Below, in pieces: positions 1 to 8,859 of a stretch of DNA of 50,586 bases; positions within the stretch are counted from its first letter, which is position 1; every line of letters starts with the position of its first letter. The notes beneath the pieces are model-generated. The model was not told where the DNA came from. It worked only from the letters and a program-made list of their open reading frames with translations, and ran no database searches. The stretch comes from Clostridium sp. (GTDB lineage: Bacteria; Bacillota; Clostridia; Clostridiales; Clostridiaceae). Both the position numbers and the translations under genes were made by a program. The stretch spans positions 1 to 50,586 of the forward strand of contig JALEZF010000046.1 of the NCBI GenBank assembly GCA_022773025.1. The letters are read 5' to 3'.

Positions 1-14
1 GAAGTGAGGAGTAC

Positions 15-49
15 AGTTTTTCAGCTAAATCGAAGATTTAGGAAAAACT
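15..49 (+). other. rRNA spacer hairpin before 5S
   Basis: A hairpin lies just upstream of the 5S gene. AGTTTTTC (15-22) pairs with GAAAAACT (42-49), and inside it CTAAATC (25-31) pairs with GATTTAG (35-41) around a GAA loop. Its place in the 23S-5S spacer suggests a processing structure; that role is inferred from position. Confidence 0.45.
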
Positions 50-52
50 AAG

Positions 53-173
53 CATTTGGTGATAATGCGTAATTTGGTAATACCCGTTCCCATACCGAAC
101 ACGAAGGTCAAGCAAATTACGGCTGATGGTACTGCAGGGGAGGCTCTGTGGGAGAGTAGGTGGTCGCCAGGTA
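53..173 (+). rRNA. rrf: 5S ribosomal RNA
   Basis: The core CCCGTTCCCATACCGAACACG is typical of bacterial 5S rRNA, as are the later GGCTGATGGTACTGCAGGGG and GGGAGAGTAGGTGGTCGCCAGG stretches in the order expected. The ends pair as helix I: ATTTGGTGA near 54 against TCGCCAGGT near 172. It is the last rRNA of an operon whose 16S and 23S genes lie to the left of the window, and a tRNA follows within 5 bases. The ends are estimated from the helix and may be off by a few bases. Confidence 0.93.
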
Positions 174-177
174 ATGT

Positions 178-253
178 GGTTCACTAGCTCAGTCGGTAGA
201 GCACATGACTTTTAATCATGGTGTCCGGGGTTCGATTCCCCGGTGAGCCACCA
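178..253 (+). tRNA. tRNA-Lys (UUU)
   Basis: A full cloverleaf is visible. The acceptor stem GGTTCAC pairs with GTGAGCC, the D-arm begins GCTC, the anticodon stem CATGA/TCATG encloses loop CTTTTAA with anticodon TTT, and the T-loop carries GGTTCGATTCC. CCA is encoded at 251-253. It is probably cotranscribed with the upstream rRNA operon, as often in clostridia. Confidence 0.96.
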
Positions 254-283
254 AGCCATCTCATTGCGAGATGGCTTTTTTTA
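254..283 (+). terminator. rRNA/tRNA operon terminator
   Basis: A perfect 9-bp stem, AGCCATCTC (254-262) against GAGATGGCT (268-276), is followed at once by a run of T. It directly abuts the tRNA 3' end, so it ends the rrn-tRNA transcript. Confidence 0.9.
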
Positions 284-353
284 TGTGGTTTAATAATAAT
301 ATTGTATAGGATATAATAGAAAACAAGACCCTGATATTAAGAGGTGATAGGAT

Positions 354-1034
354 ATGAATGATTTAGTTTGGAGATTAAAGAAAAATCATATTTTTAGTGA
401 AATTTCAGAGGAAGATATTGAAGCAATCATTGCTACTCAAAATTATTCTGTTGAAGAATATCATAAGGATCAGGTGATGTTTCAAGAAAGTGACCCTTGT
501 TATGATATAGGATTAATAATAGATGGTTGTGTTCAGATAGAAAGGCTCTATCAAAGTGGTAACAGAATAGTTATGAAAAAACTTTATGAAGGCGATGTTT
601 TTGGAGAAGCGCTGATTTTTTCTAGTGAGAGTTTTTATCCAGCAACAGTTATTGCAAGAAGCTATTGTAGAGTTGTTTTTGTAAACAAAAAAGATATAAT
701 AGCACTATGTACTACCAATGCTAAGGTCCTTGAAAATTTTATTACTCTTTTGAGCGACAAAGTTATAATGCTAAATGAAAGGCTTAGAAGTACAGCTTTA
801 AAAACAGTTAGTCATAAGGTTGCTGATTATATATTAGAAAAATGTAAGAAGAGCCAAAGTAATATTATAACTTTAAAGGAGACTAAGGAAGATATTGCAG
901 CGTTTATGGGAATTCCTAGACCGTCATTATCGAGAGAACTTTTAAAACTTCAAGAGGAAGGTCTAATTGTGTTTGATAGACATACTATAAGGATTTTAGA
1001 TTTAGATAAATTAGAAGAAAAGCTGTTTAAGTAA
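354..1034 (+). CDS. Crp/Fnr-family transcriptional regulator (HcpR-like)
   Basis: A 226-residue regulator with an N-terminal cyclic-nucleotide-binding-like beta-roll (about 15-125) and a C-terminal winged helix (about 145-220; recognition helix near IPRPSLSRELLKL). It lacks the N-terminal cysteine cluster of true FNR, so it probably does not hold an oxygen-labile iron-sulfur cluster in that way. GAGGTGAT precedes the ATG. It sits directly upstream of a cupin and the hybrid cluster protein gene. In clostridia such neighbours are HcpR-type regulators that activate hcp under nitrite or nitric oxide stress. A candidate binding site lies between this gene and the cupin. The family call is firm; the HcpR role is inferred from context. 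Confidence 0.85.
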   Translation: MNDLVWRLKKNHIFSEISEEDIEAIIATQNYSVEEYHKDQVMFQESDPCYDIGLIIDGCVQIERLYQSGNRIVMKKLYEGDVFGEALIFSSESFYPATVIARSYCRVVFVNKKDIIALCTTNAKVLENFITLLSDKVIMLNERLRSTALKTVSHKVADYILEKCKKSQSNIITLKETKEDIAAFMGIPRPSLSRELLKLQEEGLIVFDRHTIRILDLDKLEEKLFK

Positions 1035-1050
1035 AGTTAATATAGACTGA

Positions 1051-1092
1051 AAGATCAGATGATATTTTTGATATCAGATGATCTTTTTTTTA
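1051..1092 (+). terminator. Rho-independent terminator after the Crp/Fnr gene
   Basis: AAGATCA..TGATAT pairs with ATATCA..TGATCTT, with a 2-nt internal loop, followed by eight T. It separates the regulator from the cupin-hcp transcript. Confidence 0.75.
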
Positions 1093-1106
1093 TAAAATTT
1101 TTGTTT

Positions 1107-1120
1107 GTAACAAATGTTAC
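1107..1120 (+). promoter_or_regulatory. candidate HcpR/Crp-Fnr operator, with -10 at 1143
   Basis: GTAAC-AAAT-GTTAC is a perfect inverted repeat upstream of the cupin-hcp operon. A -10-like TATACT lies at 1143-1148, predicting a start near 1155, which puts the repeat centre (1113.5) at about -41.5. That is the classic position for class II activation by Crp/Fnr proteins. No good -35 is seen, consistent with an activator-dependent promoter. Binding by the adjacent regulator is an inference. Confidence 0.6.
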
Positions 1121-1181
1121 CGAATTAAAAAGAAAAAACATTTATACTCTGATTATAGAATAAATCTTAGGAGGTATGAAG

Positions 1182-1505
1182 ATGAAACCTATAAATATAA
1201 ATGAAATTGAAAGTGCCAAAGAAATATTAGTGTTAAATGAACACTTTAAAACTATATATTTTAAATTTGAAGAAGGCAAAGGGTTGCCTAATCACAGCCA
1301 TAATGGTGCCGCAACAATACAAGTTATCAATGGAGTAGTAAATATAGAATTCAATGATGGAAATAGATTTAAATTAGTAGAAGGAGATTTTTTATCTTTT
1401 GATGCAAGGATAGAGCATAATGTAATAGCCGAAGAGGAAAGCAAGGTCCTTGTAACTATTGAAAAATCGCCATCAGTTAAAAATATAAAAATACTTAAGG
1501 CTTAA
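1182..1505 (+). CDS. small cupin-domain protein
   Basis: A single-domain cupin of 107 residues. Motif 1 has PNHSHNG (His38, His40), followed by the GxVxIEFNDG beta turn, and motif 2 carries GDFLSFDARIEHNV with the third metal-ligand histidine. AGGAGG at 1169-1174 abuts an ATG at 1176 but is 7 bases from the ATG at 1182, so the later start is chosen. The gene lies 18 bases before hcp, in the same probable transcript. Small cupins often accompany hcp and may protect or sense metal or NO chemistry. The actual ligand is unknown. Confidence 0.8.
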   Translation: MKPININEIESAKEILVLNEHFKTIYFKFEEGKGLPNHSHNGAATIQVINGVVNIEFNDGNRFKLVEGDFLSFDARIEHNVIAEEESKVLVTIEKSPSVKNIKILKA

Positions 1506-1523
1506 TGAAGTGGAGGAATAAAG

Positions 1524-3221
1524 ATGGAAAATAAAATGTTTTGCTTTCAATGTCAAGAAACTGCAGGTTGTACAGGATGTACTCAATTTGGAGTATGTGG
1601 AAAATCTCCTGATTTAGCTAGGATGCAGGATTTATTAGTGTATGTGACTAAAGGTTTGTCTCATGTGACTACAAGGCTTAGAGCTGAAGGTAAGAAGGTA
1701 AACTCAAGAGTAAATAGCCTTATAACAATAAATTTATTTACAACAATAACTAATGCAAATTTTGATGATGAAGTATTTTATAACAGAGTAAAGGAAACTC
1801 TAGCTGTGAAAAAAGAATTATTAGAGCAGTTAGAAGATAAAAGTAATCTATCTGAGGCTGCATTATGGGATGCTGAGGGATATTTAGATATTGAAAACAA
1901 AGGAAGAGAACTTTCAGAGAAAAATGATGGACAGACTGTCCGTGGGATATTGGATATTAAATCAAAATCTGTAGGAGTTTTAGCTACTAAGGATGAAGAC
2001 ATAAGAAGTCTTAGAGAGCTTATCATATATGGATTAAAAGGATTATCTGCATATATGAAGCACGCTAATGCTTTAGGATATGATAATGAAGATGTAAATG
2101 CATTTATGCAGCAAACATTGGCTAAAACTTTAGATGACAGCTTGACTATAGATGAACTTATAGCTTTAACTTTAGAAACTGGTAAGGTTGGAGTGGACGG
2201 TATGGCATTGTTAGATAATGCAAATACAGGGACTTACGGACATCCTGAGATAACTAAAGTTAATATAGGGGTTAGGACCAATCCTGGAATACTTGTATCA
2301 GGACATGACCTAAAGGACTTAGAGATGCTTTTAAAGCAGACAGAAGGCACAGGAGTTGATGTATATACCCACTCAGAAATGTTACCAGCTCATTACTACC
2401 CAGCTTTCAAGAAGTATTCTCACTTTGCAGGGAACTATGGTAATGCATGGTGGAAGCAAAAAGAAGAGTTTGAAAGCTTCAATGGCCCAATTCTTATGAC
2501 AACCAATTGCATAGTTCCACCTAAGGATAGCTATAAGGATAGATTATACACAACTGGAGCAGCAGGTTTTGATGGATGTACACATATAAAGGGAAATAGT
2601 GAAGATGATAAAGATTTTTCAGTAATAATTGAACATGCAAAGAGATGTAAAGCTCCAACAGAGATAGAAACAGGAGAGATCATAGGAGGCTTTGCTCATA
2701 ATCAGGTATTTGCATTGGCAGACCAGATAGTAGAAGCGGTTAAAACGGGAGCTATAAAGAAATTCTTTGTTATGGCAGGCTGTGATGGAAGAGCTAAATC
2801 AAGAAACTACTACACAGATTTTGCAAAGGCCCTTCCAAAGGATACTGTAATTCTTACAGCTGGTTGCGCAAAGTATAAGTACAACAAATTAAACCTAGGC
2901 GATATAAATGGAATTCCAAGAGTTTTAGATGCAGGTCAATGTAATGACTCTTACTCCCTTGCGTTAATAGCCTTAAAACTAAAGGAAGTTTTTGAACTTC
3001 AAGATATAAATGAGCTTCCAATAGCGTTCAATATAGCATGGTATGAGCAGAAGGCTGTAATTGTACTATTATCACTATTATATCTAGGAGTAAAGAATAT
3101 ACATTTAGGACCAACCCTTCCAGCATTTCTATCACCAAATGTGGCTAAAGTTTTAGTAGAGAATTTTGGGATTGCAGGTATAACAAATGTAGAAGATGAC
3201 TTAAAGATTTTTTTAGATTAA
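1524..3221 (+). CDS. hcp: hybrid cluster protein (hydroxylamine reductase)
   Basis: A full-length (565 aa) cytoplasmic Fe-S protein. The N-terminal C-x2-C-x8-C-x5-C pattern (Cys7, 10, 19, 25) is the cubane-cluster motif of the anaerobe-type Hcp. Later cysteines, in [16 protein letters not shown] and DAGQCNDS, together with [11 protein letters not shown], match the hybrid-cluster ligands. Known activities of the family are NO reductase or S-nitrosylase and, in vitro, hydroxylamine reduction. GTGGAGG lies 8 bases before the ATG. The upstream Crp/Fnr gene and the operator-like palindrome suggest induction by nitrosative stress. Confidence 0.96.
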   Translation: MENKMFCFQCQETAGCTGCTQFGVCGKSPDLARMQDLLVYVTKGLSHVTTRLRAEGKKVNSRVNSLITINLFTTITNANFDDEVFYNRVKETLAVKKELLEQLEDKSNLSEAALWDAEGYLDIENKGRELSEKNDGQTVRGILDIKSKSVGVLATKDEDIRSLRELIIYGLKGLSAYMKHANALGYDNEDVNAFMQQTLAKTLDDSLTIDELIALTLETGKVGVDGMALLDNANTGTYGHPEITKVNIGVRTNPGILVSGHDLKDLEMLLKQTEGTGVDVYTHSEMLPAHYYPAFKKYSHFAGNYGNAWWKQKEEFESFNGPILMTTNCIVPPKDSYKDRLYTTGAAGFDGCTHIKGNSEDDKDFSVIIEHAKRCKAPTEIETGEIIGGFAHNQVFALADQIVEAVKTGAIKKFFVMAGCDGRAKSRNYYTDFAKALPKDTVILTAGCAKYKYNKLNLGDINGIPRVLDAGQCNDSYSLALIALKLKEVFELQDINELPIAFNIAWYEQKAVIVLLSLLYLGVKNIHLGPTLPAFLSPNVAKVLVENFGIAGITNVEDDLKIFLD

Positions 3222-3328
3222 AAGTTAGTAGAGTGTCAGCTAAGAGAGAAAAGATATGGAGATTTCTACTTCTAAGATCGTAGAAATTTTATGGTATGGA
3301 TTTTAACTTTATTCCATAAGGAAATTAG

Positions 3329-3372
3329 AAAAGCCAGAGATATACTTAGAGATATTTCTGGCTTTTGTTTTA
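3329..3372 (+). terminator. terminator after hcp
   Basis: AAAAGCCAGAGATAT pairs with ATATTTCTGGCTTTT (one G-U pair) around an 8-nt loop. The T-rich tract that ends the run is interrupted by one G. Confidence 0.8.
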
Positions 3373-3431
3373 TAAATCATAAAAAATATCGTACGGTATA
3401 GGTTTTAAACACAAGTTAATTTTAGTCATTT

Positions 3432-3580
3432 AGTCCACACCTCTCATTAATAGTATTTTCTATAAACCACCATTCGCCTAAGAGCCAATCATTAAATTTT
3501 TCGAACCACTCATCAAACTTTTCGGTAGTTTCAACTAGAGATATTCCTGAAAGTATTTCTCTAAGCGTTAATGAGTAACA
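3432..3580 (-). pseudogene. orphan C-terminal coding remnant overlapping the end of a GNAT gene
   Basis: On the minus strand an open frame without a start codon runs past the stop of the neighbouring acetyltransferase. It reads like real protein: a stretch with LTLREILSGISLVE, then DEWFEKFNDWLLGEWWF, ending in CGLND and a stop. It overlaps the last codons of the GNAT gene in another frame. I do not recognise the family. It could be the tail of a gene that lost its 5' part, or a frameshifted extension of the GNAT protein. Confidence 0.35.
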
Positions 3581-4068
3581 TCCATGGTAAACATCTCTAC
3601 AGGAGATCCATTATCATCATTTTCAAAGAATTTTAGATGTGTAAAGCCAGTTTTTAATAATATGTTTTTTGAAGCTAAGTTGTCCACTCCTACAGTAGCG
3701 GTAAGTGTTTGGAGGTTGTCTACTCCCTCGGCAATTCTTAATAATTTCATTGCAATTTCAGTTCCATAGCCCTGCCCCCAATAGTCAGGTAATAGCATGT
3801 ACTCAAGTTCAGCTTCTGTTGAATCCTCATTTGGAAGTAGGGCAGCAAAACCTATGAAAGTATTAGTATTGCACTGAAAAACTTTAAAGCTTCCCAAAGC
3901 CCCAAGATCTTTGTTATTCTTCATCATCCATTCATATAGGTAATTTGCTTCATCCATGTTGAAGATTCTACCGTAATTCATAGCCATTACCTGCTCATTA
4001 AAAATTAAACTAGAATAGTATTTAAAATCATCTTCAGAAAGAAACTTTTCAAAGTATATTCTATCCAT
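3568..4068 (-). CDS. GNAT family N-acetyltransferase (RimJ/RimL-like)
   Basis: 166 residues with the GNAT fold. The acetyl-CoA loop is visible as LLPDYWGQGYGTEIAMKLL (Q-x-x-G-x-G type), followed by the C-terminal ASKNILLKTGF motif common in RimJ/RimL-like enzymes. AGGAGGTG lies upstream of the ATG. The substrate cannot be told from sequence. A possible coding tail in another frame follows the stop codon, so the native C-terminus deserves checking. Confidence 0.85.
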   Translation of the reverse strand: MDRIYFEKFLSEDDFKYYSSLIFNEQVMAMNYGRIFNMDEANYLYEWMMKNNKDLGALGSFKVFQCNTNTFIGFAALLPNEDSTEAELEYMLLPDYWGQGYGTEIAMKLLRIAEGVDNLQTLTATVGVDNLASKNILLKTGFTHLKFFENDDNGSPVEMFTMDVTH

Positions 4069-4142
4069 TACTTTACACCTCCTAAAAATTAAGACTTATC
4101 TAATTCCAGATTTAATAAAATATATTAGTAAACTTTATTAAA

Positions 4143-4601
4143 TCATTGAATAGACATCACATAAACTTGGCATGGATTCCACTGGTCCCAAAGAGTAGGA
4201 AAACATTCAAATTCTTTGAAACCAAGAGATTTATAGAAGGCTGAAGTTTTGTCATATTCCATGTAGCAGCCTTCTTTTACTGTTTTAACTTGCATGTACA
4301 AGTAATCATGTTCCTTAGCATAATCATAACAAGCTTTAAACAAATTCTGGCCGATTTTCTTTCTATGAAATTCTTTAAGAACTCCCATGACATAAAGTTC
4401 AACGGTATAACGGATTGTCTCTTTTAATACAATAAATCCTCTTGGTTCTCCATTTTCAATATCAGCCCAAAAGGGTAGATCTTTGCTACAATTGATATAT
4501 TCTAAAGTACTTTCAGGTAGACCAAACCATTCTGGAAGATTAGATAGGACCTCTCTTGCTATACTTTCCTTTTGTCTTTTATCATCAACTAGACATATCA
4601 T
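4143..4601 (-). CDS. GNAT family N-acetyltransferase
   Basis: 152 residues. The coenzyme A site is VLKEFHRKKIGQNLFKACYDYAKE (R-x-x-G-x pattern near residues 80-100), followed by AFYKSLGFKEFE, the usual beta-6/alpha-4 signature. GAGGTG precedes the ATG. It lies head-to-tail with another GNAT gene 74 bases away but is not closely similar to it. The acceptor substrate is unknown. Confidence 0.85.
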   Translation of the reverse strand: MICLVDDKRQKESIAREVLSNLPEWFGLPESTLEYINCSKDLPFWADIENGEPRGFIVLKETIRYTVELYVMGVLKEFHRKKIGQNLFKACYDYAKEHDYLYMQVKTVKEGCYMEYDKTSAFYKSLGFKEFECFPTLWDQWNPCQVYVMSIQ

Positions 4602-4833
4602 AATATTTCACACCTCATTTTCTGGTAGGCTATTGAGATTTTACACTTAGAATTTTGTGATAGAAATTTTATATATGAAAATTATAACATTAATGTAAAC
4701 AAAATATAATAACTTGTTGGTTGTACTGTATTTAATTTTAAAGTGAATAACTAATAAATAATTTAAGATTTTTAATTTTAAGGTATGTCAGATATAATGG
4801 ATTTGTAGAATAAAACGGAATTGGAGTAAGGGT

Positions 4834-4956
4834 ATGACTAAGGAATTAAATATTTTAGTTGTTGAAGATGATCAGGATATAAATGGACTTATAAATAAAG
4901 AGATAGAACTAGATAGGGAAGAAGTTAGAGTCATGCTTAGAAGAAAATCTTTCTAA
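4834..4956 (+). pseudogene. response regulator, N-terminal fragment only
   Basis: The ATG is followed by MTKELNILVVEDDQDINGLI, the first strand and acidic pocket of an OmpR-type receiver. After about 20 residues the similarity stops, and the frame ends at 4954-4956 after a non-receiver sequence. The phospho-acceptor Asp region and the whole DNA-binding domain are missing. The neighbouring kinase begins in another frame at about 4913, so an internal deletion seems to have joined the two genes of a former operon. Confidence 0.7.
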
Positions 4957-4984
4957 AATAAATAAACGCGATACTAACGAACTT

Positions 4985-5752
4985 TTGAAAATATCTTATC
5001 CAGATAAAAATCTAGAGGGACTTATAGTTGAGATAAATAATGCCATAAAGATTAAGAAGGATATAGAGTTCAAATACAAGGAAAAGGACTTGGAATTAAG
5101 ACAATCTATAGCAAATATGTCACACGATCTAAGAACTCCTCTTACATCCATAATGGGTTATATCCAACTTCTTGAGGATAAAGATACATCCGAAGATGAT
5201 AAAAAATTGTATATGAGCATCATAGAAAGAAGATCTAAGACATTAAGGGATCTCATTTCAAATTTCTATGACTTATCTAGAATACAGGCTGATGAATATA
5301 AAATGATTATGGAAGATATAAATTTAAGTGAAAAATTATGTGAACTCATAGCATCTTTTTATGATGATTTCGAAAAAAAGAACCTTGAGCCTGACATATA
5401 TATTAAAGAAAATATTTCTATGATAAAAGCAGATGAACAAAGTGTCATAAGGATATTTACTAACTTAATTCAAAACGTATTAAAGCATGCAAGAAGCTCT
5501 CTAAGAATTGTTCTTAAGGATGAAGAAACTTTTATTTTGACGGAGTTTTCTAATGATGCTCCTGAGTTGAAAGAAGAGGATGTACCAAAAATATTTGATA
5601 GATTTTTTACAGCAGATAGAATGAGAACGGGGCAGAATACTGGACTGGGGTTAGCTATAACTAAGAGTTTAGTAGAAAAGATGGGGCATGAAATATGGGC
5701 AGAAAAAATTCAAGATAAATTGTACATAAGAATAAAGTGGAATAAGAATTAG
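4985..5752 (+). CDS. sensor histidine kinase, N-terminally truncated
   Basis: The kinase core is intact: H-box SHDLRTPLTSI, N-box NLIQNVLKHA, F-box region VPKIFDRFF and G2-box GLGLAITKSL. The open frame starts without ATG at about 4913; its sequence LEENLSKINKRDTNEL resembles the linker that follows the transmembrane segments in this kinase group. No membrane segment remains, and TTG at 4985 is the first possible start, with no good ribosome binding site. The membrane sensor and its partner regulator are lost, so it is probably non-functional as a sensor. Confidence 0.7.
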   Translation: MKISYPDKNLEGLIVEINNAIKIKKDIEFKYKEKDLELRQSIANMSHDLRTPLTSIMGYIQLLEDKDTSEDDKKLYMSIIERRSKTLRDLISNFYDLSRIQADEYKMIMEDINLSEKLCELIASFYDDFEKKNLEPDIYIKENISMIKADEQSVIRIFTNLIQNVLKHARSSLRIVLKDEETFILTEFSNDAPELKEEDVPKIFDRFFTADRMRTGQNTGLGLAITKSLVEKMGHEIWAEKIQDKLYIRIKWNKN

Positions 5753-5942
5753 TCTTCGAATAAATGACGAATAATTATGTAACATGATTGAATGGAATGT
5801 ATGCAATATATAGCTTGTGTAAATTATAAAAATAAAATATAAGTTGCATAATATCATTAAAATGAATAAAAAATACCATAAAAGTTTTCGTAAAGTACAT
5901 TTTTTAAATAAAATTAGTAAAAGTGTTATGATTTTTTGGAAA

Positions 5943-5980
5943 TTGACATAAATAATTTCTACCAATATACTTTATATTGG
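5943..5980 (+). promoter_or_regulatory. sigma-A promoter with palindromic operator
   Basis: TTGACA (5943-5948), a 17-base spacer and TATACT (5966-5971) make a near-consensus promoter for the permease gene. CCAATATA-CTT-TATATTGG (5962-5980) is a perfect inverted repeat lying across the -10, a position suited to a repressor. The protein that binds is unknown. Confidence 0.7.
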
Positions 5981-6023
5981 ATTATTTATAAAGATTAACA
6001 AAATGAATAATGGAGGTTAAAAA

Positions 6024-7457
6024 ATGGGACAACAAAGCAATGATAAGAAAATTTTATGGTACAACTTAGCCTTTATGGCCTTCTCTACTGTATGGGGATT
6101 TGGTAACGTAATAAACGGATTCTCAGAGTATGGTGGATTAAAAGCCATAGTAGCATGGGTAATTATATTTGCTATTTATTTCGTACCTTACACCTTGATG
6201 GTTGGAGAATTAGGATCATCATTTAAGCATTTAGGTGGAGGGGTAAGTTCTTGGATCCAAGAAACTATAGGAGCCAAGCTTGCTTATTACGCAGGATGGA
6301 CTTATTGGATAGTTCACATGCCTTACATATCTCAAAAGCCACAAGGTGCTATAATAGCTGCAAGCTGGGCTATATTCCAAAATAATTCTGTAAGTAAGTT
6401 AAATCCATTAATTTTACAAACAGGATGTTTAATACTATTTATAATAGGACTAATGGTAGCATCAAGAGGAATGAACCCTTTAAAGAAGATAACAACTTTA
6501 GCAGGAACCTCAATGTTCATAATGTCTTTACTATTTATTTTACTTATGATGGCAGCACCAGCAATTACAGAGGCACAATTAGTTAGCATTGATTGGTCAG
6601 CAAAAACTTTTTTGCCTACGTTTGATGTAAACTTTTTCACAAGTATTTCCATATTGGTATTTGCAGTTGGTGGATGTGAAAAGATATCACCATACGTTAA
6701 CAAGATGAAAGACCCTTCAAAGGGATTCCCTAAAGGAATGATAGCTCTTGCAATAATGGTAGCTGTTTGTGCTATATTAGGAACTATATCTTTAGGAATG
6801 ATGTTCGATTCAAACAATGTACCTAAGGACTTATTAACAAATGGAGCATATTATGCATTCCAAAAACTAGGCGGATACTATAATGTTGGTAATTTATTTG
6901 TTATAATATATGCTATAACTAACTTTATTGGACAAATCTCTACTTTGATACTATCAATAGATGCGCCTTTACGTATATTACTTGATAGCACAGATAGAAA
7001 ATACATCCCTGAAAAGATGTTTGTTCAAAACAAATACGGTTCATATGTTAACGGAAACAAGCTTATAGCAGTAATCGTATCTATCTTAATCATAATACCT
7101 GCTTTCGGAATTGGAAGTGTTGATGCTATGGTTAAGTGGTTAGTTAAATTAAATTCAGTATGTATGCCATTACGTTACTTATGGGTATTTGCAGCATATA
7201 TTGCACTAAAGAAAGCTGGGGACAAGTTCAAAGCTGAATATCGTTTCACTAAGAGCAAGACTCTAGGTATGGTCCTTGGTGGATGGTGCTTTGCATTTAC
7301 AGCATTTGCATGTATAGGCGGTATGTACTCAAAAGATCCATTCCAATTAGTATTAAATATAGTTACACCATTTGTACTAATAGGCTTAGGTTTGATAATG
7401 CCTAAATTAGCTGAAAGGGAAAGGAAGAACAAAGAAACAATTCAATCTACAAAGTAG
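6024..7457 (+). CDS. APC-superfamily amino acid permease
   Basis: 477 residues, about 12 hydrophobic segments, starting after a short polar N-terminus. FMAFSTVWGFGNVINGF is the first APC helix with its glycine-rich substrate loop, and GGGVSSWIQETIG is the conserved TM2 region. It resembles the glutamate/GABA antiporter-like branch, but substrate cannot be assigned. GGAGG lies 9 bases before the ATG. The M18 aminopeptidase follows 11 bases after the stop, so uptake is likely coupled to peptide or amino acid use. Confidence 0.88.
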   Translation: MGQQSNDKKILWYNLAFMAFSTVWGFGNVINGFSEYGGLKAIVAWVIIFAIYFVPYTLMVGELGSSFKHLGGGVSSWIQETIGAKLAYYAGWTYWIVHMPYISQKPQGAIIAASWAIFQNNSVSKLNPLILQTGCLILFIIGLMVASRGMNPLKKITTLAGTSMFIMSLLFILLMMAAPAITEAQLVSIDWSAKTFLPTFDVNFFTSISILVFAVGGCEKISPYVNKMKDPSKGFPKGMIALAIMVAVCAILGTISLGMMFDSNNVPKDLLTNGAYYAFQKLGGYYNVGNLFVIIYAITNFIGQISTLILSIDAPLRILLDSTDRKYIPEKMFVQNKYGSYVNGNKLIAVIVSILIIIPAFGIGSVDAMVKWLVKLNSVCMPLRYLWVFAAYIALKKAGDKFKAEYRFTKSKTLGMVLGGWCFAFTAFACIGGMYSKDPFQLVLNIVTPFVLIGLGLIMPKLAERERKNKETIQSTK

Positions 7458-7468
7458 GAGGTAAGATT

Positions 7469-8782
7469 ATGAGTTCAAAGTATGTAAAAGAATTATTTAA
7501 TTTTATTGAAGAGTCTCCTAGCTGTTTCCATGCTATAGAAACAATTAAGGATGAGCTAAAGAGCGAAGGTTTTGTAGAGCTTTTAGAGGGAAAGGCTTGG
7601 AATTTAGAACCAGGAAAGAAGTACTATGTTACTAGAAACCTATCTTCTATAATAGCTTTCAAGATACCTTCAAAGGATTATAAGAGCTTCCACATAGTAG
7701 CTAGCCACAGTGATGCACCAACTTTTAAGATTAAGGAAAATGCAGAGATTGAGGTAAATAGCAAATATGTTCAGCTAAATACTGAAAGATATGGCGGAAT
7801 GATATGTGCAACATGGTTTGACCGTCCACTATCAATTGCCGGAAGAATATTAGTTAAGGGAGAAAATGGAGTAAAGACTCATCTAGTAAACATAGATAGA
7901 GATTTAGTTGTAATCCCTAACTTAGCTATTCACATGAATAGAGCTGCTAATGATGGCTATGCTTATAACGCACAAGTGGACATGCTACCACTTTATGGCG
8001 ATAGTAATGCAAAGGATTCTTTCTTAAAGCTTGTAGCTGAGAATACAGGAGTTAAAGTAGAAGATATACTAGGAACAGACTTATTCTTATACAACAGAAT
8101 GAAGGGAACTGTTGCTGGATTAAACGAAGAATTCATATTAAGCGCAAAGTTAGATGATTTAGAGTGTGCTTTCACATCTCTTCAAGGTTTCTTAAAGGGA
8201 CAATCAGACAATAGTGCATCTGTATACTGCGTATTTGATAATGAAGAAGTAGGAAGTGGAACAAAGCAAGGTGCTGCCTCAACTTTCTTATACGATACAT
8301 TAAAGAGAATAAATATGGCTATGGGAAGAACAGAGGAAGATTACTACACTACAGTAGCTTCAAGCTTCATGCTATCAGCTGATAATGCTCATGCTGTTCA
8401 TCCAAATCATCCTTCAAAGTCAGACCCAACTAACAGAGTGTACATGAATGAAGGTGTTGTAATAAAATACAATGCAAATCAAAAGTACACAACAGATGGT
8501 GTATCCTCTGCAATATTCAAGAACCTATGTGAATCAGTAGACGTTCCATGTCAAAGCTTCACTAACCGTTCAGATATGTTAGGTGGATCAACTTTAGGAA
8601 ACATATCAAATTCACAAGTGTCATTAAACACTGTAGATATTGGATTACCTCAATTAGCAATGCACTCAACTTATGAGACTGCAGGAGCTAAAGACCTTGA
8701 GTACATGGTAAAGGCTGTAGAAGCTTTCTATAACTCATGCATAGAGGCTGTAGAGGATGGACAATACTCTATAACTAAATAA
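7469..8782 (+). CDS. M18 family aminopeptidase
   Basis: 437 residues, the usual length of the clostridial M18 family. Metal-binding motifs are visible: ASHSDAPTFK (His and Asp ligands), FDNEEVGSGTKQGA (Glu ligands) and the C-terminal AMHSTYETAG (His). The family forms large cytosolic tetrahedral dodecamers that remove N-terminal residues using two zinc or cobalt ions. It is cotranscribed with the upstream permease (11-base gap, GGAGG site). Together they point to amino acid recycling. Confidence 0.94.
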   Translation: MSSKYVKELFNFIEESPSCFHAIETIKDELKSEGFVELLEGKAWNLEPGKKYYVTRNLSSIIAFKIPSKDYKSFHIVASHSDAPTFKIKENAEIEVNSKYVQLNTERYGGMICATWFDRPLSIAGRILVKGENGVKTHLVNIDRDLVVIPNLAIHMNRAANDGYAYNAQVDMLPLYGDSNAKDSFLKLVAENTGVKVEDILGTDLFLYNRMKGTVAGLNEEFILSAKLDDLECAFTSLQGFLKGQSDNSASVYCVFDNEEVGSGTKQGAASTFLYDTLKRINMAMGRTEEDYYTTVASSFMLSADNAHAVHPNHPSKSDPTNRVYMNEGVVIKYNANQKYTTDGVSSAIFKNLCESVDVPCQSFTNRSDMLGGSTLGNISNSQVSLNTVDIGLPQLAMHSTYETAGAKDLEYMVKAVEAFYNSCIEAVEDGQYSITK

Positions 8783-8820
8783 GTTTAAGTTTTAAATTAA
8801 CTATAGACTACAGAACTATG

Positions 8821-8859
8821 AATAAACCTGAGTGCTTCGGTACTTAGGTTTATTTTTTT
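8821..8859 (+). terminator. terminator after the aminopeptidase
   Basis: AATAAACCTGAGT pairs with ACTTAGGTTTATT (one G-U) around GCTTCGGT and is followed by T7. The insertion sequence begins immediately to the right. Confidence 0.88.

Noticed and set aside
1778-2026. Minus-strand open frame inside hcp, and many like it inside other genes.
   Set aside because: Low-complexity Ser/Leu/Ile composition and no start signal; shadows of real genes.
4985-5752. A functional soluble histidine kinase with its own regulator.
   Set aside because: The only adjacent regulator is a 20-residue fragment, and the kinase frame opens without a start codon or ribosome binding site.
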